Assembly (NCBI GenBank): GCA_003215635.1
Contig: QCKC01000003.1
Span: 96,001 to 158,371 of the forward strand
DNA length: 62,371 bases
Origin: Prochlorococcus sp. AG-409-J19
Lineage (GTDB): Bacteria > Cyanobacteriota > Cyanobacteriia > PCC-6307 > Cyanobiaceae
Reading direction: 5' to 3'
The translations under genes and the position numbers were made by a program. Position 1 is the stretch's first letter; each line of letters starts with the position of its first letter. The notes under the pieces were generated by a model that was not told the DNA's origin, ran no database searches, and saw only the letters and a program-made list of their open reading frames with translations. Below, piece after piece: positions 38,022-46,623 of the stretch.

Positions 38022-38756
38022 TTATATTATTTTATCTCTGAACTGATTATTTCCTTTAACAAGAAATTTTATTTTAAGTTTTTGATTCTGGTAATAAAAA
38101 ATATATAACAAGAGGGAGTGAATAAATATTATTAGGCCAGCCATTTCCAATGTTTCTTCAAATGTTGAAATCAGACCATAAGATATTCCGTGAAGCTTGA
38201 TGTCTCCAGTCCGTACTAAAGAACTCCCAACCATTTCAAGACCTAGAGCTCCTGAAATATAAGTAGCCCCGGCAACTAAAGTTAAATTCTTTATTCTTTT
38301 TGGCAAGCTTATTAACAAAGGCATGAAATAAAGAAGGCACCAAAGCGAAAAAATACCGTAAGGAATAACCCAAATAACAGTTAATAAAGGTGGCAACATT
38401 GGCTTTAGATCTGGGATTATTAGGATCTCATGTATCTGCAACCCCTCGTCAAGGGCTAGAAAAATAAAGATTAATCTTAAGTATTTCCATTTTATTTCAA
38501 TTGGATCCTGTATGTTTTTCAATCTTTTGATAATTAGAGAAATTAACAAAGCACATGTGACAATCAGAAAACATGAAAATAATGTCGGTATATTAACTTC
38601 TTTGTCCATATTGAATAACAAGAACCAGTCTTTTTTTAACTTCAAAGTGTATAGTCCAAATTGAATGCAGATATTTATCGCAACTAAGAAAACAGTAGCC
38701 AATACCAGGAATTTTGTTATAGAGGCTGGGTTTGATTTTAACCTTGCTTTAACCAA
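38022..38756 (-). CDS. Six- to seven-span membrane protein with conserved-looking acidic/His motifs
   Basis: A 244-residue polytopic protein: spans at about 13-37, 58-77, 92-103, 122-150, 157-177, 185-198 and 205-222. Charged residues sit in or beside membrane segments: LDEGLQIHE (102-110), GLEMVGSS (172-179) and TFEETLEMAG (198-207). The pattern of Glu/Asp/His is suggestive of metal or proton handling but matches no family I can name. Flanked by the TPR-glycosyltransferase (convergent) and the RTX protease (same strand). Confidence 0.75.
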   Translation of the reverse strand: MVKARLKSNPASITKFLVLATVFLVAINICIQFGLYTLKLKKDWFLLFNMDKEVNIPTLFSCFLIVTCALLISLIIKRLKNIQDPIEIKWKYLRLIFIFLALDEGLQIHEILIIPDLKPMLPPLLTVIWVIPYGIFSLWCLLYFMPLLISLPKRIKNLTLVAGATYISGALGLEMVGSSLVRTGDIKLHGISYGLISTFEETLEMAGLIIFIHSLLLYIFYYQNQKLKIKFLVKGNNQFRDKII

Positions 38757-38909
38757 ACTACTTTAAAGTCGCAAATACTAATATAGCTTTAGATGTAGAT
38801 CCGAACCTCTTTATTAATTTATGTTTTCTTTTCTGCTACAATCTGTAGTGCAATTTTTGCTGAATATTTAATTGCTATTTATCTTACTAAGAAAATTAAA
38901 TTAGGTATT

Positions 38910-40130
38910 TTAAATACTTACTCCAAAAGTCATTGATTGAATTTGATCTTGATTGAGATTGTCTCCTATATATACAGCTTCTAGGACTTCATCAGCATAA
39001 ATTCCTATGCCACTAAGAGTTTCACCAGTCTTGCTTAGGTGATCAACTTCCCTAAAACTTAGTTGCTCGGTCTTTGCCCCCTGCAAATATATTTTGTCGA
39101 ATTCGTCGAGCTCACAAATCTTGTCACACTTTTCTCCGTTTGGACTATTACCTGATTTTTCATAGAGATAATTGTAAGCAAGGTGATCACTCTTAAAGTA
39201 GAGATAATCTATCGACCCATCTATAGAATCTTCAAAGGTGTTAAGGCCAAACCCTCCATACATTGTGTCCTTTCCCTCTCCTCCATTTATTATGTCTCTG
39301 CCATTTCCGGCTCTTAGTTCATCATTGCCTTTACCTCCAAATATATTGTCTGCCCCACGATAGGCAACTAATCTATCGTTGCCATTTCCGCCATGAAAAA
39401 GATCATCACCGAAGTTATCATTTGACCAGCCAAATATTTCATCATCTCTGTTTGTACCCATTACTGAATGATCGTATTTTTCCTCTAAGGCAGAGTTAAA
39501 TAAATTATCATCTTCAGCTCCCCAGAGCCACTTAAGAGTTTGTATATCTGTTGTTGAGAATTCTGGGGGATTTACACTAAATCCATTATAACCATGATAA
39601 TAAGGTGAGACATTGTAAGAAAGAACAGTATCTCTTGAATCGTGCCAATTCCCACTTGGATCTTTACCTGGATGGGAGAGTCCAACGCTATGGCCAATCT
39701 CGTGAATTATTGTATAGGCTTCGTCAAATTGTAAGGTCTCATAATGGCCCCCTAGAAACGGATTAGTAAAGTAGTTGTATGGTTCCTCCTTCCACAGAAT
39801 TTCAATTGTATTGGGAGGATTAACAATAGTAAGACCTAGATTGTTTTCATCACCATCTATATTTGAATATGGTGATATCATATAGATCATGATATCTGCA
39901 TTTTCCTGAACGCTAGTTTTTTCAAAGTCAAGATCTATTTCTTTGTCAATAGACGAAAAAACTTCGTCTATAAATGTGTGCCCCCCACTCCAATTGGCCC
40001 AGGTAGTTGATCCGGCTATGGTAGTGTATCCATCGTAAATGTGATAGTAAACATTCTCGCTATCATGGTAGCTAGATGCAATATAAGAAACCCAAAGAGG
40101 ATCGTATAGGTCGGAAATTTTAACTGGCAA
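38910..40130 (-). CDS. RTX zinc metalloprotease (serralysin-like)
   Basis: A 406-residue protein. N-terminal protease domain has the zinc motif HEIGHSVGLSHP at 143-154 (two His plus third His, catalytic Glu). The following Met-turn position reads DTVLSYN, with Leu where serralysins usually have Met. From about 224 to 299, glycine/aspartate nonapeptides of the GGxGxDxhx type (GGNGNDRLV, GGKGNDELR, GNGRDIINGGEGKDTMYGG) form calcium-binding RTX repeats. No N-terminal signal peptide, as expected for type I secretion through a C-terminal signal. It is probably secreted or surface-exposed and would digest peptides outside the cell. No ABC exporter is adjacent. Confidence 0.88.
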   Translation of the reverse strand: MPVKISDLYDPLWVSYIASSYHDSENVYYHIYDGYTTIAGSTTWANWSGGHTFIDEVFSSIDKEIDLDFEKTSVQENADIMIYMISPYSNIDGDENNLGLTIVNPPNTIEILWKEEPYNYFTNPFLGGHYETLQFDEAYTIIHEIGHSVGLSHPGKDPSGNWHDSRDTVLSYNVSPYYHGYNGFSVNPPEFSTTDIQTLKWLWGAEDDNLFNSALEEKYDHSVMGTNRDDEIFGWSNDNFGDDLFHGGNGNDRLVAYRGADNIFGGKGNDELRAGNGRDIINGGEGKDTMYGGFGLNTFEDSIDGSIDYLYFKSDHLAYNYLYEKSGNSPNGEKCDKICELDEFDKIYLQGAKTEQLSFREVDHLSKTGETLSGIGIYADEVLEAVYIGDNLNQDQIQSMTFGVSI

Positions 40131-40207
40131 AGCTTTCCAGCTTGATTAATGCTTATTATAGTATCAAAATCTATGGTGAAGCCTTATTTTTTTATCTTTA
40201 GTTGTCA

Positions 40208-40501
40208 ATGAAAGAATTTCTTTTGCTAATGCCTTTCTTGTTTGTTTTCCCTATTAGCTGTGAGCAATTAAATTTGGAAGGAAGAAATACTTATGCTGAA
40301 ATTTATTGTTTATATAGATTAAATGGTAGAGATCATATCGATGCTCATGCAAGAGCTAAGTTAGTTCTTGCTGAGACAATAACAAAAGATGGCAATTCAA
40401 GAGGATCTTATTTTATGCGTTTAATCGCCGAAGATATAAAAGTTAGATGCCCTAATTATTTACCCACCCCAGAAGAAATTTATTTAAATCAACACAAATA
40501 A
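40208..40501 (+). CDS. Small exported hypothetical (possible lipoprotein)
   Basis: A 97-residue protein from ATG 40208 (TTG 40202 is in frame). The N-terminus MKEFLLLMPFLFVFPISCEQ is a signal peptide ending in a Cys at residue 18 of this form. The box FPISC is lipobox-like but lacks the usual Leu at -3. The mature part has three more Cys-containing or charged segments (YAEIYCLYRLNGRDHIDAHA, DIKVRCPNYLPTPEE). Possible small periplasmic protein. Divergent from the RTX protease across about 77 bases. Confidence 0.65.
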   Translation: MKEFLLLMPFLFVFPISCEQLNLEGRNTYAEIYCLYRLNGRDHIDAHARAKLVLAETITKDGNSRGSYFMRLIAEDIKVRCPNYLPTPEEIYLNQHK

Positions 40502-40504
40502 CTT

Positions 40505-40771
40505 CTATATTGGACTTTGCAAAGTTCTATCTATCCATTGCCTTAGTTTGCTATGTGATCTAACAATTAAATTTATGGTGGAATTAGCTAGCAATGGTAG
40601 GAAAAGTTTTTCATCAAAGTCTGGGCAAGTTGGAAGTCTCATTTTTGCAAGTTTGGCAAGATCAATAAGTGGCCTTGCTTCTGCTTGGATTAAATTTGTC
40701 CAGAAAATTTTAGGAAAACAACTCTTTTGCTTGAGTGTGAGGGGCTGGAGTAAATCGGTTGCAGTGATCAC
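40505..40771 (-). CDS. Hypothetical small protein (about 88 residues)
   Basis: The minus-strand frame starts at GTG 40771 and reads TDLLQPLTLKQKSCFPKIFW, then ARPLIDLAKLAKMRLPTCPDFDEKLFLPLL and RQWIDRTLQ. Its composition is balanced and helix-like. The plus strand also has a 79-codon frame over the same DNA (40548-40787). I favour the minus one for its amphipathic Leu/Lys periodicity, but the choice is not secure. Confidence 0.45.
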   Translation of the reverse strand: MITATDLLQPLTLKQKSCFPKIFWTNLIQAEARPLIDLAKLAKMRLPTCPDFDEKLFLPLLANSTINLIVRSHSKLRQWIDRTLQSPI

Positions 40772-40884
40772 AAGCCCCTATAACTAGTTGTTCTTATAGA
40801 TCTCTCAGCCAATTTTTGCTGGGGTGAAATATTTGGTAGCAACTGCTACAGTTTTATTAAGTTCGTCCCTTCTGGGATGCATGC

Positions 40885-40912
40885 AATGGCAATAGGGAAC
40901 GGGATTGCCATT
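40885..40912 (+). promoter_or_regulatory. 9-bp hairpin just upstream of a ribosome site
   Basis: AATGGCAAT and ATTGCCATT are perfect reverse complements around a 10-base purine-rich loop. The ribosome site AGGAG (40914-40918) begins one base after the stem, and the ATG follows at 40926. Folding could modulate ribosome access to this small gene. Confidence 0.5.
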
Positions 40913-40925
40913 TAGGAGAACCGAC

Positions 40926-41087
40926 ATGAACGAACTCGCCCTGATTCGTACCAAATCAATAAAGGATAAACGTCTACATGATGCACAGCTCATCGCTGCA
41001 ATCCATGGACAAAGGTGTTTTTATAATCGATCCCATTTCGATGCTCTAAGGAAAGAAGCTCAAGAGGAGATTGGGATAATCGATTGA
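40926..41087 (+). CDS. Small hypothetical protein (53 residues)
   Basis: ATG 40926 follows AGGAG at 7 bases, an ideal ribosome site, which fixes the start; the frame is open from 40905 but without such a site. The product MNELALIRTKSIKDKRLHDA continues QLIAAIHGQRCFYNR and ends with an acidic helix (LRKEAQEEIGIID). Probably a soluble helical protein. No family recognised. Confidence 0.6.
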   Translation: MNELALIRTKSIKDKRLHDAQLIAAIHGQRCFYNRSHFDALRKEAQEEIGIID

Positions 41088-41132
41088 TTGAATAAGTTCT
41101 AATCAAAATTTGTTCGGGAAATACCCCACCCC

Positions 41133-41157
41133 ACCCCCAGATTGAAGATCCGGGGGT
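41133..41157. other. GC-rich hairpin in the rpsD downstream spacer
   Basis: ACCCCCAGAT and ATCCGGGGGT form a 10-bp stem with one non-Watson-Crick position and a 5-base loop. On the minus strand, which is the rpsD sense direction, the T-run precedes the stem rather than following it; on the plus strand AAAAAG follows. It is therefore not a canonical intrinsic terminator, though it could still be an rpsD 3'-end structure. Confidence 0.45.
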
Positions 41158-41214
41158 AAAAAGTTTGAATAAAGTTTGACAAGAAGTCCGAAAACCCTTG
41201 GTATAAATGGATTC

Positions 41215-41823
41215 TTACACTTTGCGTGAGTAGTACTCCACCACAAGGAGTTCGTTTATTTCTAGAGCAACCCATTCACGTTCACATTTGCCTGTTATTT
41301 TTGCAGACATTTTTGCTTTATCCATTTCAAGGTGTGGTGGGACGTTGGCAAGACCAGGGAACTGGAGGTTTCCTTCTGCAAGTTTTTTGCTGCCTTTGCG
41401 TTCGCGGATGCTAATTACATCGCCCGCTTTACATTGATAACTTGCGATATCAAGCACTTTGCCATTAACAGTAACGTGCCCATGATTGACTAACTGCCTA
41501 GACCCAGGAATTGTTGGGCCAAATCCAAGTCTAAAACAGACATTGTCAAGTCTGTTTTCTAGAAGTTTTAAAAGATTTGTTCCTGTGGAGCCCTCTTGAG
41601 ATCGCGCTTTTTTTACATAGCGAACGAGTTGTCTTTCAGAGATTCCATAGTTAAAGCGAAGTTTTTGCTTTTCTTCTAGTCGGATAGCATATTCAGAGCG
41701 CTTGCGACGGGCTTGGCCGTGCTGACCGGGCGGATGAGACCGTTTGGCGGCCTTCCGGGTGAGACCAGGTAGGTCTCCCAAGCGCCGCGTAATCCTCAAT
41801 CGAGGTCCGCGGTATCTAGACAT
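41215..41823 (-). CDS. rpsD: 30S ribosomal protein S4
   Basis: Primary 16S-binding protein that nucleates the 30S body. The 202-residue protein opens [20 protein letters not shown] and continues [39 protein letters not shown] and [18 protein letters not shown]. The S4 RNA-binding domain is [20 protein letters not shown]. It ends in the normal YYSR C-terminus. Divergent from yidD. Confidence 0.99.
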   Translation of the reverse strand: MSRYRGPRLRITRRLGDLPGLTRKAAKRSHPPGQHGQARRKRSEYAIRLEEKQKLRFNYGISERQLVRYVKKARSQEGSTGTNLLKLLENRLDNVCFRLGFGPTIPGSRQLVNHGHVTVNGKVLDIASYQCKAGDVISIRERKGSKKLAEGNLQFPGLANVPPHLEMDKAKMSAKITGKCEREWVALEINELLVVEYYSRKV

Positions 41824-41881
41824 AGGTCATAATTTAGAGAACAATCGTGTTCATCAATAGAAGCTTCCCCTTTGAGAAAAA

Positions 41882-42160
41882 GTGATCAGCATGATGCACG
41901 AACAAAACAGTCTATCCCCTCGCAATCTCAATGGGATGAACAATCTAATAGCGAAATTCCTATTGGCTTTAATAGGCTTCTACCGTCAGTGGTTTTCACC
42001 ACTCTTAGGCCCCCACTGTCGCTTTACTCCAACTTGTAGTGCATACGGGTTAGAGGCTATTTCACGCCATGGTCCTTGGAAAGGTGGATGGCTCACTTTC
42101 CGAAGAATTTTGCGATGTAATCCGTTTAGTCCTTGTGGTTGTGATCCAGTCCCAGATTGA
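41882..42160 (+). CDS. yidD: YidD membrane-protein insertion efficiency factor
   Basis: Small amphipathic protein that assists YidC-dependent insertion. Core: [60 protein letters not shown] and CGCDPVP; the cysteines at RFTPTCS, LRCNPF and PCGCDPVP are the family hallmarks. Frame opens at GTG 41882, with ATGs at 41891 and 41894 and a further in-frame ATG later, so the exact N-terminus is uncertain. Overlaps the next gene by 4 bases. Confidence 0.93.
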   Translation: MISMMHEQNSLSPRNLNGMNNLIAKFLLALIGFYRQWFSPLLGPHCRFTPTCSAYGLEAISRHGPWKGGWLTFRRILRCNPFSPCGCDPVPD

Positions 42161-42468
42161 TGAAGAAACTTAAATTAATTTTGCTTAGTCGCGAAGGTTG
42201 TTGCTTATGTGAGGGCCTAGAAGAAAGATTGAGGAGAATTTCACTTGAGAATCTTAAGCCGCCAATTGAACTACAAGTTATCGATATAGATCAAGGGATG
42301 ATTTCAGATAGATTAAGGGCTCAATACTCACTAGAAGTGCCTGTAATGATGGTTAAGTGTAAATCCAACGACAATTTTGCTGTGTTGCCCAGAGTGTCTC
42401 CGAGATTGGCGGGAGAAGGATTATCTAAATGGTTGCAAGAATTATGCGCAACCCTTCAGGTTAACTAG
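42157..42468 (+). CDS. Glutaredoxin-like DUF836 protein
   Basis: A 103-residue thioredoxin-fold protein. The N-terminal strand [20 protein letters not shown] carries a Cys-Cys-Leu-Cys redox site. [20 protein letters not shown] and VPVMMV supply the cis-Pro strand. This matches the DUF836/glutaredoxin-like group. Likely thiol-disulfide exchange in the cytoplasm. Coupled to yidD through an ATGA overlap and followed by murE after 18 bases. Confidence 0.85.
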   Translation: MMKKLKLILLSREGCCLCEGLEERLRRISLENLKPPIELQVIDIDQGMISDRLRAQYSLEVPVMMVKCKSNDNFAVLPRVSPRLAGEGLSKWLQELCATLQVN

Positions 42469-42486
42469 AGGTATTTTTTTAATGGC

Positions 42487-44013
42487 ATGATTCTAATGCC
42501 CAAGAAATTACATGATTTGTTGAATGAGGTTGGCTTGGATTTCCCCTCTGAGCTAGCCAATCCTGTGATTGAAAACATCACATCTGATTCTCGACTGGTT
42601 TCAAAAGGGACTTTATTTCTTGGTTTGCCAGGTCAACATGTAGATGGTGGATGTTTTTGGAAAGATGCACTGGCACATGGTGCTTCAGCCGCAATTATTA
42701 GTAATCATGCGGCTAAATTAAAGCAACCAGGATCTGATGATTTAGTTGTTATTGCTTCAGAACCTGTCGCCAAATGGATCGGAAAGATTTCTTCGGCTTT
42801 TTGGTCTAATCCTTCGAATGAGATGTCGCTTATTGGAGTAACGGGAACTAATGGAAAGACAACTACTACTTATTTGATTGAACATTTATGTAATGAATTA
42901 GGTAAGCAAACAGCTTTATTTGGGACTCTTGTAAATCGTTGGCCGAATTACATCTCTACAGCAAGACACACCACTGATTTCGCTGATGTCTTGCAATCTC
43001 AATTGGCTAAAGCTAGGGATTCTAATGTAGATATTGCTGTAATGGAAGTTAGTTCACATGCGTTGGATCAAGATAGGATTGCTGGTTGCAAATTCTCTGG
43101 GGCTATCTTTACAAATCTTACCCAGGATCACCTTGATTATCACAGTTCAATAGAGAACTATTTTGAGGCAAAAGCAAAATTATTCTCTTCAAGTTTCCTT
43201 GATTTTGATAGGAATAGTGCAGTTATAAACATTGATAATAAATGGGGCAATGTTCTTGCTGATCGCCTAACAAATCAGTGTTGGAGAAGTTCCATGTCCT
43301 TAGATTTATTTGACTCAGGTAAGGCAGAATTATCAATATGTGATATTGAGATGACTCATAAAGGTTTGAAGGGTCGACTTATGAGTCCCTGCGGGGAAGG
43401 GGATTTTATTTCGCCTTTGATTGGTGAATTTAATCTAATGAATCTTCTTCAATCTGTTGGAGTACTTCTTCAACAAGGATTTCCAATAGAATTATTATTG
43501 GATTCTATTCCTAATTTTGTAGGAGTGCCTGGTCGCATGGAGCGAGTTGATTTAAATATAGGCCAAACCTCATTAATACCAAAAGTGTTGGTTGATTATG
43601 CTCATACTCCTGATGCTTTGAGGAATGCACTTAAATCACTTAAGCCTTTTTGCAAAGGTAAATTGGTTTGTGTTTTTGGATGTGGAGGAGACAGAGACAA
43701 AGGTAAGCGTTCTTTAATGGGTTCAGTGGCAGCTGAATTGGCAGATAGAATAATAATTACCTCTGACAATCAACGTTCAGAAGATCCACAAGAAATTCTG
43801 AAGGATATTTTATCTGGAATCCCATCTTATGCAGATTGCAAGGTGGAACTAGATAGATCAAATGCAATTGCTCAAGCAATTATCAATAGTAATATGCATG
43901 ATACTATTCTTATTGCTGGGAAAGGGCATGAAGATTACCAGATTATTGGCAATAAAAAAATCCATTTTGATGACCGTAAAGAGGCACAAAAGGCTTTGAT
44001 TAATTTAATTTGA
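42487..44013 (+). CDS. murE: UDP-N-acetylmuramoyl-tripeptide synthetase
   Basis: Adds the third residue (meso-diaminopimelate in cyanobacteria) to UDP-MurNAc-L-Ala-D-Glu in the cytoplasm. Domains: N-terminal uridine domain to about 110, ATPase with IGVTGTNGKTTTTYLIEHLC at about 118-137, HTTDFADVLQ, MEVSSHALDQDRI, FTNLTQDHLDYH, and C-terminal VDYAHTPDALRNAL, VFGCGGDRDKGKRSLMGSVA and TSDNQRSEDP. The last segment fits the DAP-type Asp-Asn-x-Arg loop. Length of 508 is normal. Confidence 0.97.
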   Translation: MILMPKKLHDLLNEVGLDFPSELANPVIENITSDSRLVSKGTLFLGLPGQHVDGGCFWKDALAHGASAAIISNHAAKLKQPGSDDLVVIASEPVAKWIGKISSAFWSNPSNEMSLIGVTGTNGKTTTTYLIEHLCNELGKQTALFGTLVNRWPNYISTARHTTDFADVLQSQLAKARDSNVDIAVMEVSSHALDQDRIAGCKFSGAIFTNLTQDHLDYHSSIENYFEAKAKLFSSSFLDFDRNSAVINIDNKWGNVLADRLTNQCWRSSMSLDLFDSGKAELSICDIEMTHKGLKGRLMSPCGEGDFISPLIGEFNLMNLLQSVGVLLQQGFPIELLLDSIPNFVGVPGRMERVDLNIGQTSLIPKVLVDYAHTPDALRNALKSLKPFCKGKLVCVFGCGGDRDKGKRSLMGSVAAELADRIIITSDNQRSEDPQEILKDILSGIPSYADCKVELDRSNAIAQAIINSNMHDTILIAGKGHEDYQIIGNKKIHFDDRKEAQKALINLI

Positions 44014-44040
44014 TTTAAATAAATTTGCCGAAAATTATTT

Positions 44041-45231
44041 TTATATTGTATGCTCCTTGATACCATCTAAGAGTTTATTTATATCTTCTTGTTCGGTTAC
44101 AATATGTAAGCATGCTCTCAGGCAATTAGGGTGTTCTAAATCTCTAAGCCAGATTCCTTTTTCCCCAAGAAGATTTATAATTTGCTTTATATTTGCTATT
44201 TTATATGGAACAAAGCTGACTAAACCTGCAGGGGGAGGACCTTTAAGAATTGTGCTTATTGTATCTATATCCTGAAGACTCTCCCAAAGCTTCAGACTCC
44301 ATTTTTGGATGGTTTTTAACCTTTCTAATTCGTTTCCTTCACGACTTAGTAACTCTATTGAGCAACGAAGTCCTGCTAGTAAGGGAATGCAAGAGGTTGC
44401 GATTTCAAATCTTCTGGAATCTGTGTGAAATGGATTTTGATCATGAGTATCAGAAATATTTTCATTTTTTAGACTTCTCCATCCAATTAAACTAGGTGTT
44501 GAATCTGCTAAGACTCTTTCTGAAAGTGCTACTCCGCCCAATCCTTCTGGGCCACAAGCCCATTTGTGTCCTGTGAATGCATATATATCCGCGTAGCAGG
44601 CATCATTTTTAACAGGTATTTGAGCAAAGCTTTGAGCGCCATCTACTAGCAAATAAGGCTTGCTTGGATGGTTATTTAGAAACTTTGCAATATCTTTTAT
44701 CGGCATTAGTTGACCAGTATTCCAAAGCAAATGTGATAACACTACAAGTTTAGTATTTATTGTTAGCTCTTTTCTTAATGCATCAATTACCTCTTGAGTT
44801 GTTTGGGGGCGATTATCGATACCTCCAGATATCTTTATTATCGAAAAGAATTTAATTTCTAATTGTTTGTCTCTGGCCAATTGTTTACAAGCCTCCACTA
44901 CTCCGGGATGTTCACAATCACTTATCAATATCTGCTCTCCAGTTTTAAATGGGAGGCCCAAAATAGGTAATATACAGCCACTTGTTACATTCTCGGTTAG
45001 GGCAATTTGATTGGGCCTGACCCCACATATTTTTGCCAGAATAGATTTTGTTGAATTAATTTCTTTTGCTATATAAGGCCATATATTGGAAGTAAATGGA
45101 CCTAAATCTTGTACTTTAAGCCAACTATTGTTGATACTTTCTAGCGATTGAATTGGCAGGGGGCCCTGTCCTCCAAAATTAAAGTAGCACTTATTGAGAA
45201 GTGCGGGCATTGATAGTCTTAAGTTTCTCAT
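44041..45231 (-). CDS. Class V aminotransferase / cysteine desulfurase-like PLP enzyme
   Basis: A 396-residue fold-type I enzyme. YFNFGGQGPLPIQSLESINN at the start, ALTENVTSGCILPILGLPF, LISDCEHPGVVEACK, VLSHLLWNTGQLMPI, LLVDGAQSFAQIPV (the Asp and Gln that hold PLP) and GHKWACGPEGLGG with the Schiff-base lysine. Such proteins are annotated either as Csd/NifS-like or isopenicillin-N-epimerase-like; the cysteine desulfurase loop Cys is not evident, so I leave the reaction open. Convergent with murE. Confidence 0.88.
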   Translation of the reverse strand: MRNLRLSMPALLNKCYFNFGGQGPLPIQSLESINNSWLKVQDLGPFTSNIWPYIAKEINSTKSILAKICGVRPNQIALTENVTSGCILPILGLPFKTGEQILISDCEHPGVVEACKQLARDKQLEIKFFSIIKISGGIDNRPQTTQEVIDALRKELTINTKLVVLSHLLWNTGQLMPIKDIAKFLNNHPSKPYLLVDGAQSFAQIPVKNDACYADIYAFTGHKWACGPEGLGGVALSERVLADSTPSLIGWRSLKNENISDTHDQNPFHTDSRRFEIATSCIPLLAGLRCSIELLSREGNELERLKTIQKWSLKLWESLQDIDTISTILKGPPPAGLVSFVPYKIANIKQIINLLGEKGIWLRDLEHPNCLRACLHIVTEQEDINKLLDGIKEHTI

Positions 45232-45278
45232 ATTATTAATGTTATTTCTAGCAGTAGGAATGATCAGTAGATCTATTG

Positions 45279-45635
45279 CTAATTCTTATAATATCTATCT
45301 ACATCAAAAAATTTCCATGTAGCTTTGGCTGATTTTGGACTAATGATTATTGTTGCTATAGCTATTACAAATAACAGCCAAAAAAGTTTCGCTTTAAAGG
45401 CTAGTATTGCAATCCATGTAATGCCAACTAATTGCAACAGCCCAACCAATGTAAATAAAGTTCCTCTTGGATAGCGGAAAGCTTTGTAAAGAAGGACAGT
45501 AGAGAGACCAAGTGTGAAGGCCGAGGGTATTGCTTTGCCAATAACGACTATCCAGAATTCAACAAGTAGAGGGAAATTTACCAATAGTAATACAAGTGAA
45601 ATTATGGTTAAGCCAATGGCGAATTTGGGATTCAT
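45279..45635 (-). CDS. Small multi-pass membrane protein
   Basis: About 118 residues from ATG 45635 (the frame is open to 45695). Three to four hydrophobic segments: IGLTIISLVLLLVNFPLLVE, AIPSAFTLGLSTVLLYKAF, TLFTLVGLLQLVGITWIAIL and LFWLLFVIAIATIIISP. A charged C-terminus (SAKATWKFFDVDRYYKN) is probably cytoplasmic. It resembles small conserved cyanobacterial membrane proteins of unknown function. No operon neighbours on its strand within 48 bases except the aminotransferase. Confidence 0.7.
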   Translation of the reverse strand: MNPKFAIGLTIISLVLLLVNFPLLVEFWIVVIGKAIPSAFTLGLSTVLLYKAFRYPRGTLFTLVGLLQLVGITWIAILAFKAKLFWLLFVIAIATIIISPKSAKATWKFFDVDRYYKN

Positions 45636-45917
45636 ATTGCCTTTAGAAATGCAACTGTCTAAGCACAGTTTAGCCCTTGAAGAGGGTTTAAGCAATTTGT
45701 TAAGTTGTATAATGAAAAAAAAGAATATTTATCGCTAAGTTGCTGATTATTAGTTTTCTCAAGCGACGCAGAAGAATATTTGCTCAGGATTTATTCTTAT
45801 AAAAAGTATTTAAAGAAAACCTGATCAATTATGATATTAGTTTTCTTATTTCTTAAATTTTAGTTATTTGTTTCCTGTCTGCTTTTGTCATTAACTAGAC
45901 TATCTGTTTGGATTTTG

Positions 45918-46565
45918 ATGGAAGAGGATGCTTTGCGAGCTCAGATTATTTCTGTAGCCAAACAGATGAATAAGGTGGGCATCAATCAAGGAAAGTCAGG
46001 GAATTTGTCTGCTCGAATATCGGGCGGAATGCTAATTACACCTAGCTCTATTGAATACGATAATCTCAAGCAGGAAGACATTGTTTTTGTAAATTCAAAA
46101 GGATATCAATGCCTAGAGATAGATAGTCCCAGAGCCTCATCTGAATGGAAACTCCACTCAGACATTTTTTCATCAAGAAGAGACGTTGGAGCAGTTTTGC
46201 ATTGTCATTCCATTTACGCAACAGCGCTTGCGTGTCATTCTCAAAGTATCCCTAGTTTTCACTATATGGTTGCAATAGCAGGGGGAGTGGATATTCGATG
46301 TGCGAGGTATGCAACATTTGGTACTGAAAAGTTGTCAACGAATGCCTTAAAGGCTCTTGAAGGAAGAGATGCTTGTTTGTTGGCACATCATGGCTTGGTA
46401 GCTTTAGGAAAAAATCTTGTACATGCTTTAAACTTGGCAGTAGAGGTAGAGGTTCTTGCAAAGATGTATTTGAGTGCTTGTCAACTAGGAGAGCCCCCTT
46501 CTCTTGATAAGACTGAAATGCATAAAATATTAGATAAATTTAAAACAATGAATTACAACCTTTAA
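45918..46565 (+). CDS. Class II aldolase/adducin family protein
   Basis: About 215 residues. Zinc-binding aldolase II fold: SGNLSARISGGMLITPSS (substrate/phosphate loop), SSEWKLHSDIFSSRRDVGAV with the catalytic Glu, LHCHSIYATALACHS and LLAHHGLVALGKNLVHAL for the zinc His ligands. Relatives include L-fuculose-phosphate aldolase, ribulose-phosphate epimerase and methylthioribulose-phosphate dehydratase; I cannot pick one. I chose ATG 45918 over the ORF start at 45885, because MEEDALRAQIISVAKQMN is the family-like N-terminus. Confidence 0.88.
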   Translation: MEEDALRAQIISVAKQMNKVGINQGKSGNLSARISGGMLITPSSIEYDNLKQEDIVFVNSKGYQCLEIDSPRASSEWKLHSDIFSSRRDVGAVLHCHSIYATALACHSQSIPSFHYMVAIAGGVDIRCARYATFGTEKLSTNALKALEGRDACLLAHHGLVALGKNLVHALNLAVEVEVLAKMYLSACQLGEPPSLDKTEMHKILDKFKTMNYNL

Positions 46566-46623
46566 AGACTATTCTTCCTCAAGACGAGTTGTTAATTAAT
46601 AAAATGACTTTGCCTATTTTAAA

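Noticed and set aside
40548..40787. 79-codon plus-strand frame opposite the 40505-40771 ORF
   Set aside because: Only one of the two can be real in full; the minus-strand product has a more regular helical pattern, though the choice is not certain.
41133..41157. Intrinsic terminator for rpsD
   Set aside because: The T-run lies before the stem on the rpsD sense strand, so it does not fit a canonical terminator; it is listed only as a hairpin.
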